Below, in pieces: positions 29,376 to 37,670 of a stretch of 64,000 nt of DNA. Each line of letters begins with the position of its first letter. The first letter of the stretch is position 1. Under the pieces are notes generated by a model, which had not been told where the DNA came from, did no database searches, and saw only the letters and a program-made list of their open reading frames with translations. Source of the stretch: Proteobacteria bacterium ST_bin11 (GTDB lineage Bacteria > Pseudomonadota > Gammaproteobacteria > Methylococcales > Methylomonadaceae); the NCBI GenBank assembly GCA_002083615.1, contig MSXO01000014.1, positions 55,471-119,470 on the forward strand, given 5' to 3'. The position numbers were made by a program, and so were the translations under genes.

Positions 29376-29591
29376 TCAAGCCGCCTGCAAATTCCTTAAC
29401 GGCAAATGCACTAAGGCCAACGACTCAATATCCGCTTTTTGGCTGGCGTGCTGCAGATCGATGCCAACCAGGGTGCCATTTTCATCGTAGTCCAAAACCA
29501 CACCATCACTGACTTCGTCGGAGTCGACCGAAGGCCTGTCAGCTAAATGGATGTAAAGGGAATCAGTCGCTTGGTCGTAACGTAATTTCAT
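29376..29591 (-). CDS. DUF2283 small protein
   Basis: The 71-residue protein opens with MKLRYDQATDSLYIHLADRPSVDSDEV and continues GVVLDYDENGTLVGIDLQHAS, which is the DUF2283 pattern. Function is unknown. Family members are often found as the second gene of a pair with a DUF4258-like protein, as here (4-base overlap, ATGA), and have been discussed as toxin-antitoxin-like modules. The MITE begins 5 bases past the stop. Confidence 0.85.
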   Translation of the reverse strand: MKLRYDQATDSLYIHLADRPSVDSDEVSDGVVLDYDENGTLVGIDLQHASQKADIESLALVHLPLRNLQAA

Positions 29592-29827
29592 GGTTTAAAT
29601 CTCCGGTCAGGAAAGGCATTATGGACAGTTAGCCCATCTTCCAACGTGACTACTCGCAAATACTTATTTATCTCGGCCACAAAGATCCAATGCCGAATTC
29701 GTCCGTCATCTTGAATTTCGCGTCTAAATGGATCTGATAATGCCACTTCACACCACTCCAGTTTGATGTAGGGTCGTTTTATCAATACATCATTGCGAAA
29801 ATAATCTGTTGTAGCTAATTCGTTCAT
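29588..29827 (-). CDS. DUF4258-like partner of the DUF2283 protein
   Basis: This 79-residue protein has WCEVALSDPFRREIQDDGRIRHWIFVAEINKYLRVVTLEDGLTVHNAFPDRRFKP, a short alpha/beta pattern with a conserved C-terminal NAFPDRRF. DUF4258-type proteins have the same shape and have been compared with RNA-cleaving toxins. The 4-base overlap with the DUF2283 gene makes a two-gene unit with the larger charged protein first. Whether it is a toxin is not shown. Confidence 0.7.
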   Translation of the reverse strand: MNELATTDYFRNDVLIKRPYIKLEWCEVALSDPFRREIQDDGRIRHWIFVAEINKYLRVVTLEDGLTVHNAFPDRRFKP

Positions 29828-30022
29828 TGTTGGATTATAACGAATTGTTAGGCGTTGCCCTCATTTGCTCCACCACAAGTCCGTATGGCAGAACCGGTTT
29901 ACCCGGTATTCGACGAACGGCGACCGTTACCCAGGAACCCCAGGTGTAATTAGCTTAATAAGGGTTCCACATTTAGCCGGCAAACGTTAGAATCGTTTTT
30001 AATTATCCAAGGCAAATCAGCG

Positions 30023-30601
30023 ATGGCTCTGGCAGAGAAATTAAAACTAAGCGCGGAAGACTACCTGCAAGGCGAGGCCTCCGCGCAAATCAAACACGAA
30101 TATCTCGACGGCGAGGTTTGGGCAATGGTCGGCGCCAGCGATGCGCATGTTTCGATTGCGATGAATCTGGCGTTTCTTCTGAAACAAACGCTAAAAGACA
30201 CTCCCTGCCGCGCCTATATTTCCGATATGAAACTCAATGTTGCTAAAGCCAACGCGTTTTTTTACCCCGATGTGCTGGTGACCTGCGAAGCCAAAGACCG
30301 CGACAACCGCCTGTTCAAACAGCATCCGCTATTCATCGCCGAAGTGCTGTCGCCTTCTACTGAAGGTTTTGATCGCGGTGCCAAATTCGCCGCTTACCGC
30401 CAACTCGACAGTCTGCAACATTATTGGCTGATCGACAGCCAAAGCCAAGCCATCGATTGTTTCGAGCGCACCGCGCAAGGCTGGTTGCTCCATAGCTTTA
30501 CCCATGCCGCAGACCGTTTGCCACTGCCCGACTTGGACATCAAGCTGGATTTAAGTGCGATTTATGAGGACGTGCTGTTGGACCTTGTCGATCAGGTATG
30601 A
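30023..30601 (+). CDS. Uma2-family (DUF820) PD-(D/E)XK nuclease-like protein
   Basis: The 192-residue protein begins with the Uma2 pattern LSAEDYLQGEASAQIKHEYLDGEVWAMVGAS and carries the PD-(D/E)XK core: FFYPDVLVTCEAKD (Asp) and FIAEVLSPSTEGFDRGAKFAAYRQ (Glu...Lys-type). Such proteins are common in cyanobacteria and sporadic in gammaproteobacteria. Function is unknown; a nuclease is predicted from the fold. It is monocistronic beside the DUF2283 pair, which strengthens the view that 27-31 kb is accessory. Confidence 0.85.
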   Translation: MALAEKLKLSAEDYLQGEASAQIKHEYLDGEVWAMVGASDAHVSIAMNLAFLLKQTLKDTPCRAYISDMKLNVAKANAFFYPDVLVTCEAKDRDNRLFKQHPLFIAEVLSPSTEGFDRGAKFAAYRQLDSLQHYWLIDSQSQAIDCFERTAQGWLLHSFTHAADRLPLPDLDIKLDLSAIYEDVLLDLVDQV

Positions 30602-30704
30602 TGTTGAATTTCCTGGCTGTGCAAGCACCTGCCGAGACTAAATTGCCGCTTTTGCCCTAACCTATTTCTTTTAACTTCCAAAGTGCCACCCATTGAATAA
30701 CACC

Positions 30705-32345
30705 ATGAAATTAGCAAAATCTTCCCGTTTTCCTGCCTGTCATGGCCCTCTCGTTACCATCGTACTGGATGGCGTGGGTATTTCGCCGCGCGAAGACGGC
30801 GATGCGGTTAAAGCCGCGCGAACACCTAACCTGGACCGTTACATGGCCAGCTATCCCATGCTCAAGCTGCTCGCGCACGGCACCGCAGTCGGCATGCCCA
30901 GCGACGAAGACATGGGTAATAGCGAAGTTGGCCACAATGCCTTCGGCGCCGGCCGGGTGTTTGCGCAAGGCGCCAAATTGGTCGCCGAATCCATCAGCAG
31001 CGGCCACCTCTGGCAAGGCCAAGCCTGGCACGATGTGGTTGCCACCGCCAAGCAAGGCGGCACTTTACATTTTCTGGGCTTGTTCTCCGATGGCAACGTG
31101 CATTCGCACATCGACCATCTGAAAGCGATGATCGAACGCGCAAAGCAAGAAGGTGTAGCCAAAGTGCGCCTGCATATCCTGTTGGATGGCCGCGATGTCG
31201 GCGAGACTTCTGCATTGGAGTATGTCGATCCGTTTGAAGCCTATCTGGACGGCTTGCGTAGCGCGGAGTTTGACGTGGCGATTGCCTCCGGCGGTGGCCG
31301 CATGCAAATCACCATGGATCGTTACGAAGCAGACTGGAGCATGGTGAAACGCGGCTGGGACATTCACGTACTGGGTCTGGGCAGACAATTTGCCAGCGCC
31401 CACGAAGCGATTGAAACCTTCCGCACCGAAGCCAACGTCATCGACCAGGATTTACCCGGTTTCGTGATTGCCAAAGACGGCAAACCGCTAGGCACTATCG
31501 TGGACGGCGATGCGGTGGTGTTTTTTAACTTCCGTGGCGACCGCTCTATCGAAATCTCCCGCGCCTTCATCGAAGAGCAATTCAGCCCATTCGAGCGCGG
31601 CCCGCTACCGAAAGTGACTTACGCCGGCATGATGCAGTACGACGGCGATACCAAATTACCACCGCGCTTTCTGGTGGAGCCACCGACCATCGACCGCACC
31701 TTGGGCGAGTATTTGGCCAAGAACGGCGTGTCGCAATACGCGATTAGCGAAACCCAAAAATTCGGTCACGTCACTTATTTCTGGAACGGTAACCGCTCCG
31801 GTAAATTCGACGAATCTTCTGAAACTTATGTGGAAATCCCCAGCGACGTGGTGCCGTTTGAACAACGGCCCTGGATGAAGTGCGCCGAAATCACCGATGC
31901 GCTGATCGACGCGGTACGCAGCGGCCAATATAAATACCTGCGAGTCAACTACGCCAACGGCGACATGGTCGGCCACACCGGGAATTTCGAAGCGGCAGTG
32001 ACCGCGATGCAAGGGCTGGATTTGCAATTGGCGCGTTTGATTCCGGTCATTTTAGAAATGAACGGCACCGCCATCATCACCGCCGACCACGGCAACGCCG
32101 ACGAAATGTACGAGTTGGATAAAAAAGGCAATGTGACGCGCAATGCCGAAGGCCGCGCCAAGGCCAAGACTTCGCACACTTTGAATCCGGTGCCGTTTGT
32201 GTTGATCTCTGGGGTAAACCCAGGCTACACATTGCGCCAAGATTTACCGAAAGCCGGTTTATCGAATGTAGCGGCAACCGTATTAAATCTGCTGGGTTTT
32301 GATGCGCCGGAAGATTACGATCCTAGCTTGATCGAAGCCAAATAA
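30705..32345 (+). CDS. gpmI: 2,3-bisphosphoglycerate-independent phosphoglycerate mutase
   Basis: GpmI interconverts 3- and 2-phosphoglycerate with two Mn ions. The alkaline-phosphatase-like site is seen in VLDGVGISPREDGDAV (Asp), DMGNSEVGHNAFGAGR (catalytic Ser), LDGRDVGETSALEYVD, and TADHGNADEM with a later SHTLNPVPFVLI His. The frame opens at TTG 30693; ATG at 30705 gives 546 residues, longer than the typical 510-515 but in keeping with one GpmI subgroup. A terminator follows immediately. Confidence 0.95.
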   Translation: MKLAKSSRFPACHGPLVTIVLDGVGISPREDGDAVKAARTPNLDRYMASYPMLKLLAHGTAVGMPSDEDMGNSEVGHNAFGAGRVFAQGAKLVAESISSGHLWQGQAWHDVVATAKQGGTLHFLGLFSDGNVHSHIDHLKAMIERAKQEGVAKVRLHILLDGRDVGETSALEYVDPFEAYLDGLRSAEFDVAIASGGGRMQITMDRYEADWSMVKRGWDIHVLGLGRQFASAHEAIETFRTEANVIDQDLPGFVIAKDGKPLGTIVDGDAVVFFNFRGDRSIEISRAFIEEQFSPFERGPLPKVTYAGMMQYDGDTKLPPRFLVEPPTIDRTLGEYLAKNGVSQYAISETQKFGHVTYFWNGNRSGKFDESSETYVEIPSDVVPFEQRPWMKCAEITDALIDAVRSGQYKYLRVNYANGDMVGHTGNFEAAVTAMQGLDLQLARLIPVILEMNGTAIITADHGNADEMYELDKKGNVTRNAEGRAKAKTSHTLNPVPFVLISGVNPGYTLRQDLPKAGLSNVAATVLNLLGFDAPEDYDPSLIEAK

Positions 32346-32369
32346 GCGTAAGCTGTTCCTGGCTTGAGA

Positions 32370-32400
32370 AACCGCCTACCGGCTTGGCCGCTAGGCGGTT
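32370..32400 (+). terminator. Intrinsic terminator of gpmI
   Basis: AACCGCCTA (32370-32378) and TAGGCGGTT (32392-32400) form a 9-bp stem followed by TTTATT, 24 bases after the gpmI stop. Confidence 0.88.
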
Positions 32401-32457
32401 TTTATTGCCCGGTGCTAACCGAGTTTACCCCGCTGACGACACAATTTGGACACCCCA

Positions 32458-33255
32458 ATGATTTACCCCGAACGCATCGTCTGTCTAACCGACGAAACCA
32501 CCGAAACCTTGTATTTGCTGGGCGAACAAGCGCGTATCGTCGGCATCTCCGGCTACACCGTCAGACCGGCGCGGGCACGTAAAGAAAAGCCAAAGGTGTC
32601 GGCATTTACCAGCGCCAAAATCGATAAAATCCTGGCGCTAAAGCCGGATTTGGTGCTGGGCTTTTCCAATTTGCAAGCCGACATCGCCGCGGAATTGATC
32701 CGAGCTGGCGTGGAGGTGCATGTGTTCAACCAACGCTCGGTGGAAGGTATTTTGCAAATGATCGGCTTGCTGGGGGCGATGGTCGGCGTCCAGGAAAAAG
32801 CCTCCGCACTGGTGGCGCAATACCGGCAGCAACTGGAAACCACTCGCCAACACAGTCTGAGGTTTGCCAAGCGCCCTAAAGTGTATTTTGAAGAGTGGGA
32901 CGAGCCGATGATTTCCGGCATTCGCTGGGTATCGGAGTTGATTAACATCGCCGGTGGCGACGATTGCTTTGCCGAACTATCCACAGAACATTCCGCCAAA
33001 CAGCGCATCATCGCCGACCCGCAAGAAGTGGTGCGCCGCGCGCCGAATATCATCATCGGCTCCTGGTGCGGAAAAAAATTTCGATCAGATCATCTCGCTG
33101 CTCGCCCCAATTGGGACAGCATCCCCGCCTTGCAACAACAGCGGGTTTTCGAGATTAAGTCTTGTGACATTTTACAGCCCGGCCCAGCGGCACTCAGCGA
33201 CGGCTTGGCCCAGATATGTCGGATTATTGACGATTGGCAGCGAGATTTTGCTTAG
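32458..33255 (+). CDS. BtuF/FepB-like periplasmic-binding-fold protein without signal peptide
   Basis: The class III binding-protein pattern is clear: RIVCLTDETTETLYLLGEQARIVGIS, a KIDKILALKPDLVLGFSNLQAD block, a long central helix, and the second lobe with PNIIIGSWCGKKF. BtuF and siderophore-binding proteins share it. There is no signal peptide with ATG at 32458 or the alternative TTG at 32446, so it seems cytoplasmic. Such proteins in gammaproteobacteria are often annotated as cobalamin-binding. No ABC permease or TonB receptor is near. Confidence 0.82.
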   Translation: MIYPERIVCLTDETTETLYLLGEQARIVGISGYTVRPARARKEKPKVSAFTSAKIDKILALKPDLVLGFSNLQADIAAELIRAGVEVHVFNQRSVEGILQMIGLLGAMVGVQEKASALVAQYRQQLETTRQHSLRFAKRPKVYFEEWDEPMISGIRWVSELINIAGGDDCFAELSTEHSAKQRIIADPQEVVRRAPNIIIGSWCGKKFRSDHLAARPNWDSIPALQQQRVFEIKSCDILQPGPAALSDGLAQICRIIDDWQRDFA

Positions 33256-33340
33256 CTTGGAATGGCCAGTTGGCAATCGCCGGCCTCTGAGCTAACCTAA
33301 GCGATCCTGTCAACTTCAAATCCAGGGAAGATATAACTCC

Positions 33341-33748
33341 ATGCTGCGTTATGACCGCTCTCGATATTTAGCCCTAGGGCTGCCAACTTTGTTGAATGCT
33401 TTGGCGCTACCTTTGTATGCGCATCAGATTACGACAAGCGGGTCTTCAGACGAGTATGCCGTGCCGTTTTATCTGTGTATCGCCTTGGCCTGCGGTTTAT
33501 TTGGGGTATCGGCGATGATCAAACGCTGTCGCGATATTGGCTCTTCCGCTTGGGGAGTGTTGCTGGGGTTTATGTTCGCACCGCCGCTGATGCTGTTAGT
33601 GGCTTTGGTATTAATATTCGCCCCGAGCAATCCATCAGCCGACCAGCTCGAAGCCCCCGCCTTGCCTCCTACCTTCGATATCTGGTTTACCGGCCTACTC
33701 TTATTGGTGTGCCCTTGGATGCCGGTATTATTGGTCCGCGCTTTGTAA
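33341..33748 (+). CDS. DUF805-like membrane protein
   Basis: The 135-residue protein has four hydrophobic segments and the short motif MIKRCRDIGSSAWGVLL, typical of DUF805 inner-membrane proteins (KRxxDIGxSxW). Function is unknown. A ribosome-binding site (GGGAAG) lies 12 bases before ATG. It is flanked by terminators. Confidence 0.75.
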   Translation: MLRYDRSRYLALGLPTLLNALALPLYAHQITTSGSSDEYAVPFYLCIALACGLFGVSAMIKRCRDIGSSAWGVLLGFMFAPPLMLLVALVLIFAPSNPSADQLEAPALPPTFDIWFTGLLLLVCPWMPVLLVRAL

Positions 33749-33851
33749 GTGCTTATTGAAGCCAGAGTCTTGGCAATGTTGTCAGTGTTATTGGCTCGGC
33801 CCCAAAGACGCGAAAACCGTGATTCTTCTGAAAACAGGCATCAAAAATAAA

Positions 33852-33877
33852 ATGGCTCCCGCTTTCGCGGGAGCCAT
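33852..33877. terminator. Terminator between converging genes
   Basis: ATGGCTCCCGC (33852-33862) and GCGGGAGCCAT (33867-33877) form an 11-bp stem with a TTTC loop. On the minus strand a TTTATTTTTGA tail follows, so it serves the gene at 33940-34209; it can also end the DUF805 transcript. Confidence 0.82.
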
Positions 33878-33939
33878 GCTCTGAAGAGCCGGGCAAGTAT
33901 CACAAGTAATCGGCATGTTGGCGTCCGCCAACCCCAAGC

Positions 33940-34209
33940 TTACTTGGTAACTCCGGGATAGCTATAGACAGCTTGGCCATGCGCTTTGTCGATATAAATC
34001 CACGATTTCTCGTCAATCGCAACCGGCGCAAGCGGATTTGGATAGCCGTGGATACCTCTGTTATGAGCCGGACTGTCGTAAACTATTTCAGTAACCAGGC
34101 TACTTTCAATAGCGTTGGCTGTGATGTGTTCGCCGTGTGCTTCAACCGCAGTCGAGACCAAAGCAGCAGCAATGACGATAGTAGCTTGAATGGTGGTTAG
34201 GTTTTTCAT
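33940..34209 (-). CDS. Small exported protein, 89 aa
   Basis: The N-terminal MKNLTTIQATIVIAAALVSTAVEA is a clear Sec signal peptide (cleavage after VEA). The mature part of about 65 residues is rich in His, Asn, Tyr and Ser (AHGEHITANAIE; NRGIHGYPNPLAPVAIDEKSW). The family is not recognised. An AGGAGAAC ribosome-binding site precedes ATG. It is monocistronic with its own terminator and an upstream hairpin, which suggests it is a real, well-expressed gene. Confidence 0.7.
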   Translation of the reverse strand: MKNLTTIQATIVIAAALVSTAVEAHGEHITANAIESSLVTEIVYDSPAHNRGIHGYPNPLAPVAIDEKSWIYIDKAHGQAVYSYPGVTK

Positions 34210-34245
34210 GGTTGTTCTCCTGATAATTTAATAATTGTCATACCA

Positions 34246-34278
34246 CTGGAACACTGGTTGACGTATCAACCGTTCCAG
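34246..34278. repeat. Imperfect palindrome upstream of the small exported gene
   Basis: CTGGAAC (34246-34252) pairs with GTTCCAG (34272-34278), and inside it GGTTGA (34256-34261) pairs with TCAACC (34266-34271), leaving a CGTA loop and a 3-base bulge. It lies 37-69 bases upstream of the minus-strand start at 34209 and could be an operator or a 5'-leader hairpin. The strip from 34279 to 34719 shows no convincing gene. Confidence 0.45.
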
Positions 34279-34719
34279 CTTGGAGACCATTTTGAACAAA
34301 CTTTTATCAGAAATAAATTCGATTGTTTTTATTGTTTCAATAGATTTTACATATACAAAAACACATCTCCGCCAATTTGGCGCGCCGAATCTGTCAGTAT
34401 TCCCAGTCTAACGGGCTTAGCTAATCAGCAAATCAAAGCCTGTCGGCTACTTTACATTCCAGCCGAAAATCAGCGGAAGTTGTGGGAAACGACCTAGGTT
34501 TATCAGGTTGAGCCCACCGTCTATAGCGGCGGCACGCCACCGGTTTCCAGGGAATAATCAACAAGTTGGCGAGTCAGCATGCCCCGGACAAAATCCGTCC
34601 AGGTTACTGGCATCAAAATTGATAGGTATTTTGGGCAAGTTGAAAATCCGCTGTGTCACGTTGACCTTGTGGTCATGGCCGGCCATCTAGTCAGATATGG
34701 CTTTGGAATTTAATTACCT

Positions 34720-35511
34720 ATGACTACCTATGCCATCGGCAGTGTGAACGGCGATTACCAGACTCTCATGCAGTTACTAGCGAACATCGGCTTCGATCCG
34801 TTGGTAGACAGACTCTGGTTTGCCGGCAATCTGGTTAACCAGGGAGCGGAGTCTTTGCAGGTGCTGCGTTTTGTCAGAAATCTGGGATCGGCAGCAGTTG
34901 TGGTTTTGGGCCAACAGGAACTCCATCTCCTCAGCGCAGCGCTCGGTTATGAGCAGTTGGGCCCTGAAGATAACTTGGACGACATTCTCAACGCCCCTGA
35001 CCGCGATGAGCTATTGAAATGGTTGCGTCTGCGCAGCCTAATTCATCACGACTCTAAGCTTAATTTCACTTTGGTTCATGCCGGAATTCCCGGCGAATGG
35101 ACTTTTAGCCAAGCGTTAACGTTTGCGTATGAAGTGGAATCAGTTCTATCGGGAAGTAATTACGCGACATTTCTGGAAAACCGCAAACAAGACCAGTCGC
35201 GCTGGCATGCCAAACTGCGCGGTTGGAAACGCCTGAACTTTATCACCAACGCTTACACTCAAATGGCGTATTGCAATGAGCACGGCAGGCTGGATTTCAA
35301 AGCGGCCGGGCCTTTGGCGTATCAGCCAAGCAGCTTAATGCCGTGGTATCGGGTTCCTAACCGGCTTACTTCGCAATTGCAGGTAGTATTTGCTGATGAG
35401 GCACGCTTTGCTGATAGCGATTGTGGTGGTTTCTATCCTTTGGCCGCCCTGTCGGCATTGAAATTATCGATGCCAACCGAAACAACCGCCGCGAGGCCTT
35501 TACAAATTTGA
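34720..35511 (+). CDS. Degenerate ApaH-like protein (predicted catalytically dead PPP-family phosphatase)
   Basis: Length (263 aa) and backbone clearly follow ApaH, the symmetrical Ap4A hydrolase: for example LGSAAVVVLGQQELHLLSAA, a DELLKWLRLRSLIHHD block, FTLVHAGIPGEW and LRGWKRLNFITNAYTQMAYC. But the metal ligands of the PPP family are replaced: GDxHG is GSVNG (7-11), GDLVxRG is GNLVNQG (36-42), GNHD/E is GQQE (64-67), and the last GH is AD (225-226). Only the HAG histidine (His120) remains. It cannot hold the dinuclear metal centre in the usual way. No frameshift or stop is present and the frame is conserved, so it is more likely repurposed than dying. Confidence 0.8.
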   Translation: MTTYAIGSVNGDYQTLMQLLANIGFDPLVDRLWFAGNLVNQGAESLQVLRFVRNLGSAAVVVLGQQELHLLSAALGYEQLGPEDNLDDILNAPDRDELLKWLRLRSLIHHDSKLNFTLVHAGIPGEWTFSQALTFAYEVESVLSGSNYATFLENRKQDQSRWHAKLRGWKRLNFITNAYTQMAYCNEHGRLDFKAAGPLAYQPSSLMPWYRVPNRLTSQLQVVFADEARFADSDCGGFYPLAALSALKLSMPTETTAARPLQI

Positions 35512-35658
35512 ACGTGGAATGCGTTGCTCAGGGTCAGGCCGGTGAGGACTATTTGTAATTGGTCAGAACAAGGCTGGACAAGCGAAGCGCCTCCCGACAA
35601 TCTAATGGATACGCGCGGCTTCCAGATCCGACTCGTCGCAATCCTGAGATAGATACGA

Positions 35659-36384
35659 TTATTGTTTAAAACCCAAGGCTTTGTCCGCCCCGCTCACGTT
35701 GTTGACATTTGCCCCGCCAAACTTAGCGCTTCTAAAATCCGCTCCGGAAATCGTTGCCCCCTCCAGATTGGCACCTGAAAAGTCCACCCAGATAAACTGC
35801 CCGCCGCTTAAATCAGCTTTGTTTAACGATGTGTTTCTCATCAGCGCATGGTTAAAATTAGCGCCTCTCAAATCGGCATTATTTAATATGGCATTGTTCA
35901 TTTCCAGCTTATCGAATCGTTTCCGAGGACTCCCGGAATTGGGACCTAAATTGGCTTTATTTAGATTGGCGCCGGTTAAATTGACGTTATTGAGCAGGCC
36001 CGTCACACGGCTGCTACTTAGGTCGGCGCCGGACAAGTCGGCATTTTCCATCACCACGCCGTAGAGGCTGGCACCGGACAAATCTGCATTCTGTAAATTG
36101 ACATTTCGCAGCCGGGCAAGATTGAGATTAGCCCCGATTAATCTGGCAGCTATCAACTTAGCACCGTCCAAATTGGCAGAAAACAAGTCGGCTTTATTGA
36201 AATCAATCCCGGATAAATCCAAACCCGATAGGTCTTTCTTGGCAAACTTAGGCCGCTGAGCGCCGGCTTCCGCAATGATCGCGACAACATCCTCTCGAGA
36301 TAGCTCCGCCGCAAAACAAGGGGGTTCGCACAGCGCAAAATACAAACCAAGCAACGCACAATAGCTAACGGAACGAAATTGCAT
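35659..36384 (-). CDS. Exported pentapeptide-repeat protein
   Basis: After a signal peptide (about residues 8-26, ending CFAA) the protein is built of tandem A(D/N)LXX repeats from about residue 50 to the end: LSGLDLSGIDF, ADLFSANLDGAKL, ANLNLARLRNVNL, ADLSGADL and so on, predicted to form a right-handed quadrilateral beta helix. One repeat-free insert (GPNSGSPRKRFDKLE, about 152-166) interrupts it. Pentapeptide proteins can mimic DNA, but export to the periplasm points elsewhere. Role unknown. Confidence 0.85.
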   Translation of the reverse strand: MQFRSVSYCALLGLYFALCEPPCFAAELSREDVVAIIAEAGAQRPKFAKKDLSGLDLSGIDFNKADLFSANLDGAKLIAARLIGANLNLARLRNVNLQNADLSGASLYGVVMENADLSGADLSSSRVTGLLNNVNLTGANLNKANLGPNSGSPRKRFDKLEMNNAILNNADLRGANFNHALMRNTSLNKADLSGGQFIWVDFSGANLEGATISGADFRSAKFGGANVNNVSGADKALGFKQ

Positions 36385-36573
36385 AATTACTCCGAAAAGG
36401 AAAAGGGTCGGTTAAAAATCTCTGTGACTTTTAAGCTATCGTAGTCTAACTTACCGCGCTAGGGATTTTTGCGGATTCTCCACAATACCCTCGCCGCGAC
36501 TACCGGCAAAATTATTACTGCAGCCAACAAGCAAAGGGCTTAGCTTTAGGACTTCACAAAGGGAGCATAATGC

Positions 36574-36843
36574 ATGAACGAATTTAGCCACAAGTTACTG
36601 GCGCTGGCCTTGGCGATTGCGTTGCCAAGCTTAGGCTGTTTTAGTTATTACAGTATTGAAGATACCGATGCAAACAGTGCCATACCCAGACTAGCGGTCC
36701 TGTTGGCATACCCAATCCTGCTCATTTCACTGGCAACCGCGATTGCCGATCGGTTCTCGAAAAGACCTTCAAAGTATAGGCTCTGGCTGGCGGGAATCTG
36801 CTTAATGGTGTCGTCCGGCATTTTACTGTGGGCTAGGCTATAA
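36574..36843 (+). CDS. Small membrane protein, 89 aa
   Basis: Three hydrophobic segments are visible: residues 6-26, 40-62 and 68-88, with short polar links. The family is not recognised. A GGGAGCATAATGC ribosome-binding region precedes ATG at 36574. It is divergent from the pentapeptide gene and monocistronic. Confidence 0.55.
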   Translation: MNEFSHKLLALALAIALPSLGCFSYYSIEDTDANSAIPRLAVLLAYPILLISLATAIADRFSKRPSKYRLWLAGICLMVSSGILLWARL

Positions 36844-37120
36844 AAAATTCTAATGGCTAAAACTGTTTCGCGGCTAGCTGATTCAGGACACGCGAAAACG
36901 CCATCTTTGCTCGAGGGAGTGTTGAATTAGTGGGGACAGTTTAACTTTGGTGTATGAGAGCCTCATTCCAGCAAGAGTGCCCTGAAGAAAAGCCATACCC
37001 ATCTTACCGAATTGATTAAAAACCCGGAGCTGACTAAGGCCAGTCAAGCCTAAGGTTCAGTAAACAAAGTCCGCTACCACATTCAACCGCTATTGCTTGA
37101 ACATAGTAGCGAAACCGATT
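36844..37120. other. Non-coding strip with possible gene remnant
   Basis: No complete gene is visible. On the plus strand about 36976-37053 a short frame reads KKSHTHLTELIKNPELTKASQA before a stop, which looks like a fragment of a helical protein. It has no start or context and may be a remnant of a lost gene. Confidence 0.3.
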
Positions 37121-37510
37121 TTATTTTCCCAACACTTCGCCTCTAACGCTTTCCACCAGTGCAGCGGCTTCCGCGACCATATCTTCCGGTACATTCAGCT
37201 CATGCAAGGTAGCGCCCAAATGCTCCATAACGGCGTCGTAATGCGAATCGTCCAAGCCCGCGCTGACTAAGCGGGCATGCCCGTCGCGTAAAGACCGACC
37301 GGTGTATTCGTTTGGTCCACCGAAGGCAACGGTCATAAACGCTTTCAGATGTGCAGCCTGTTTGGCCATGTCGGTGTTTGCGAAAAAGCGGTTGATCCGA
37401 TAGTCGTCCAACACTTTACCGTAGAACACATCTACAGCGGCGTTGACTGCCGCATCCCCACCGATCCGTTCGTACAGCGATGGTCCCTGTACTTCATTTG
37501 CTTCGCTCAT
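37121..37510 (-). CDS. Group I truncated haemoglobin
   Basis: The 129-residue protein has the 2-over-2 globin pattern: SLYERIGGDAAVNAAVDVFY, the B10/E7 region LDDYRINRFFANTDMAKQAAHLKAFM with its proximal-side helices, and the proximal His in AFGGPNEYTGRSLRDGHARL. Group I (TrHbN) members bind O2 and NO. In methanotrophs they may protect against NO or supply O2, but this is not shown here. A ribosome-binding site (GGGAGGGGC) precedes the ATG. Confidence 0.93.
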   Translation of the reverse strand: MSEANEVQGPSLYERIGGDAAVNAAVDVFYGKVLDDYRINRFFANTDMAKQAAHLKAFMTVAFGGPNEYTGRSLRDGHARLVSAGLDDSHYDAVMEHLGATLHELNVPEDMVAEAAALVESVRGEVLGK

Positions 37511-37670
37511 TTTTTGCCCCTCCCTTATAATTATTGAATTTTTCGAGACAGTAACCCAGTCGGCAAGCTATTGATTTTGCCAGATTTAACGGCCTCGGCA
37601 TCGATGATAACGCATGACAGTTTGGCATCCAAACAATTTACGCGCCGCCAAAGACCTGATGATTTGTAAG

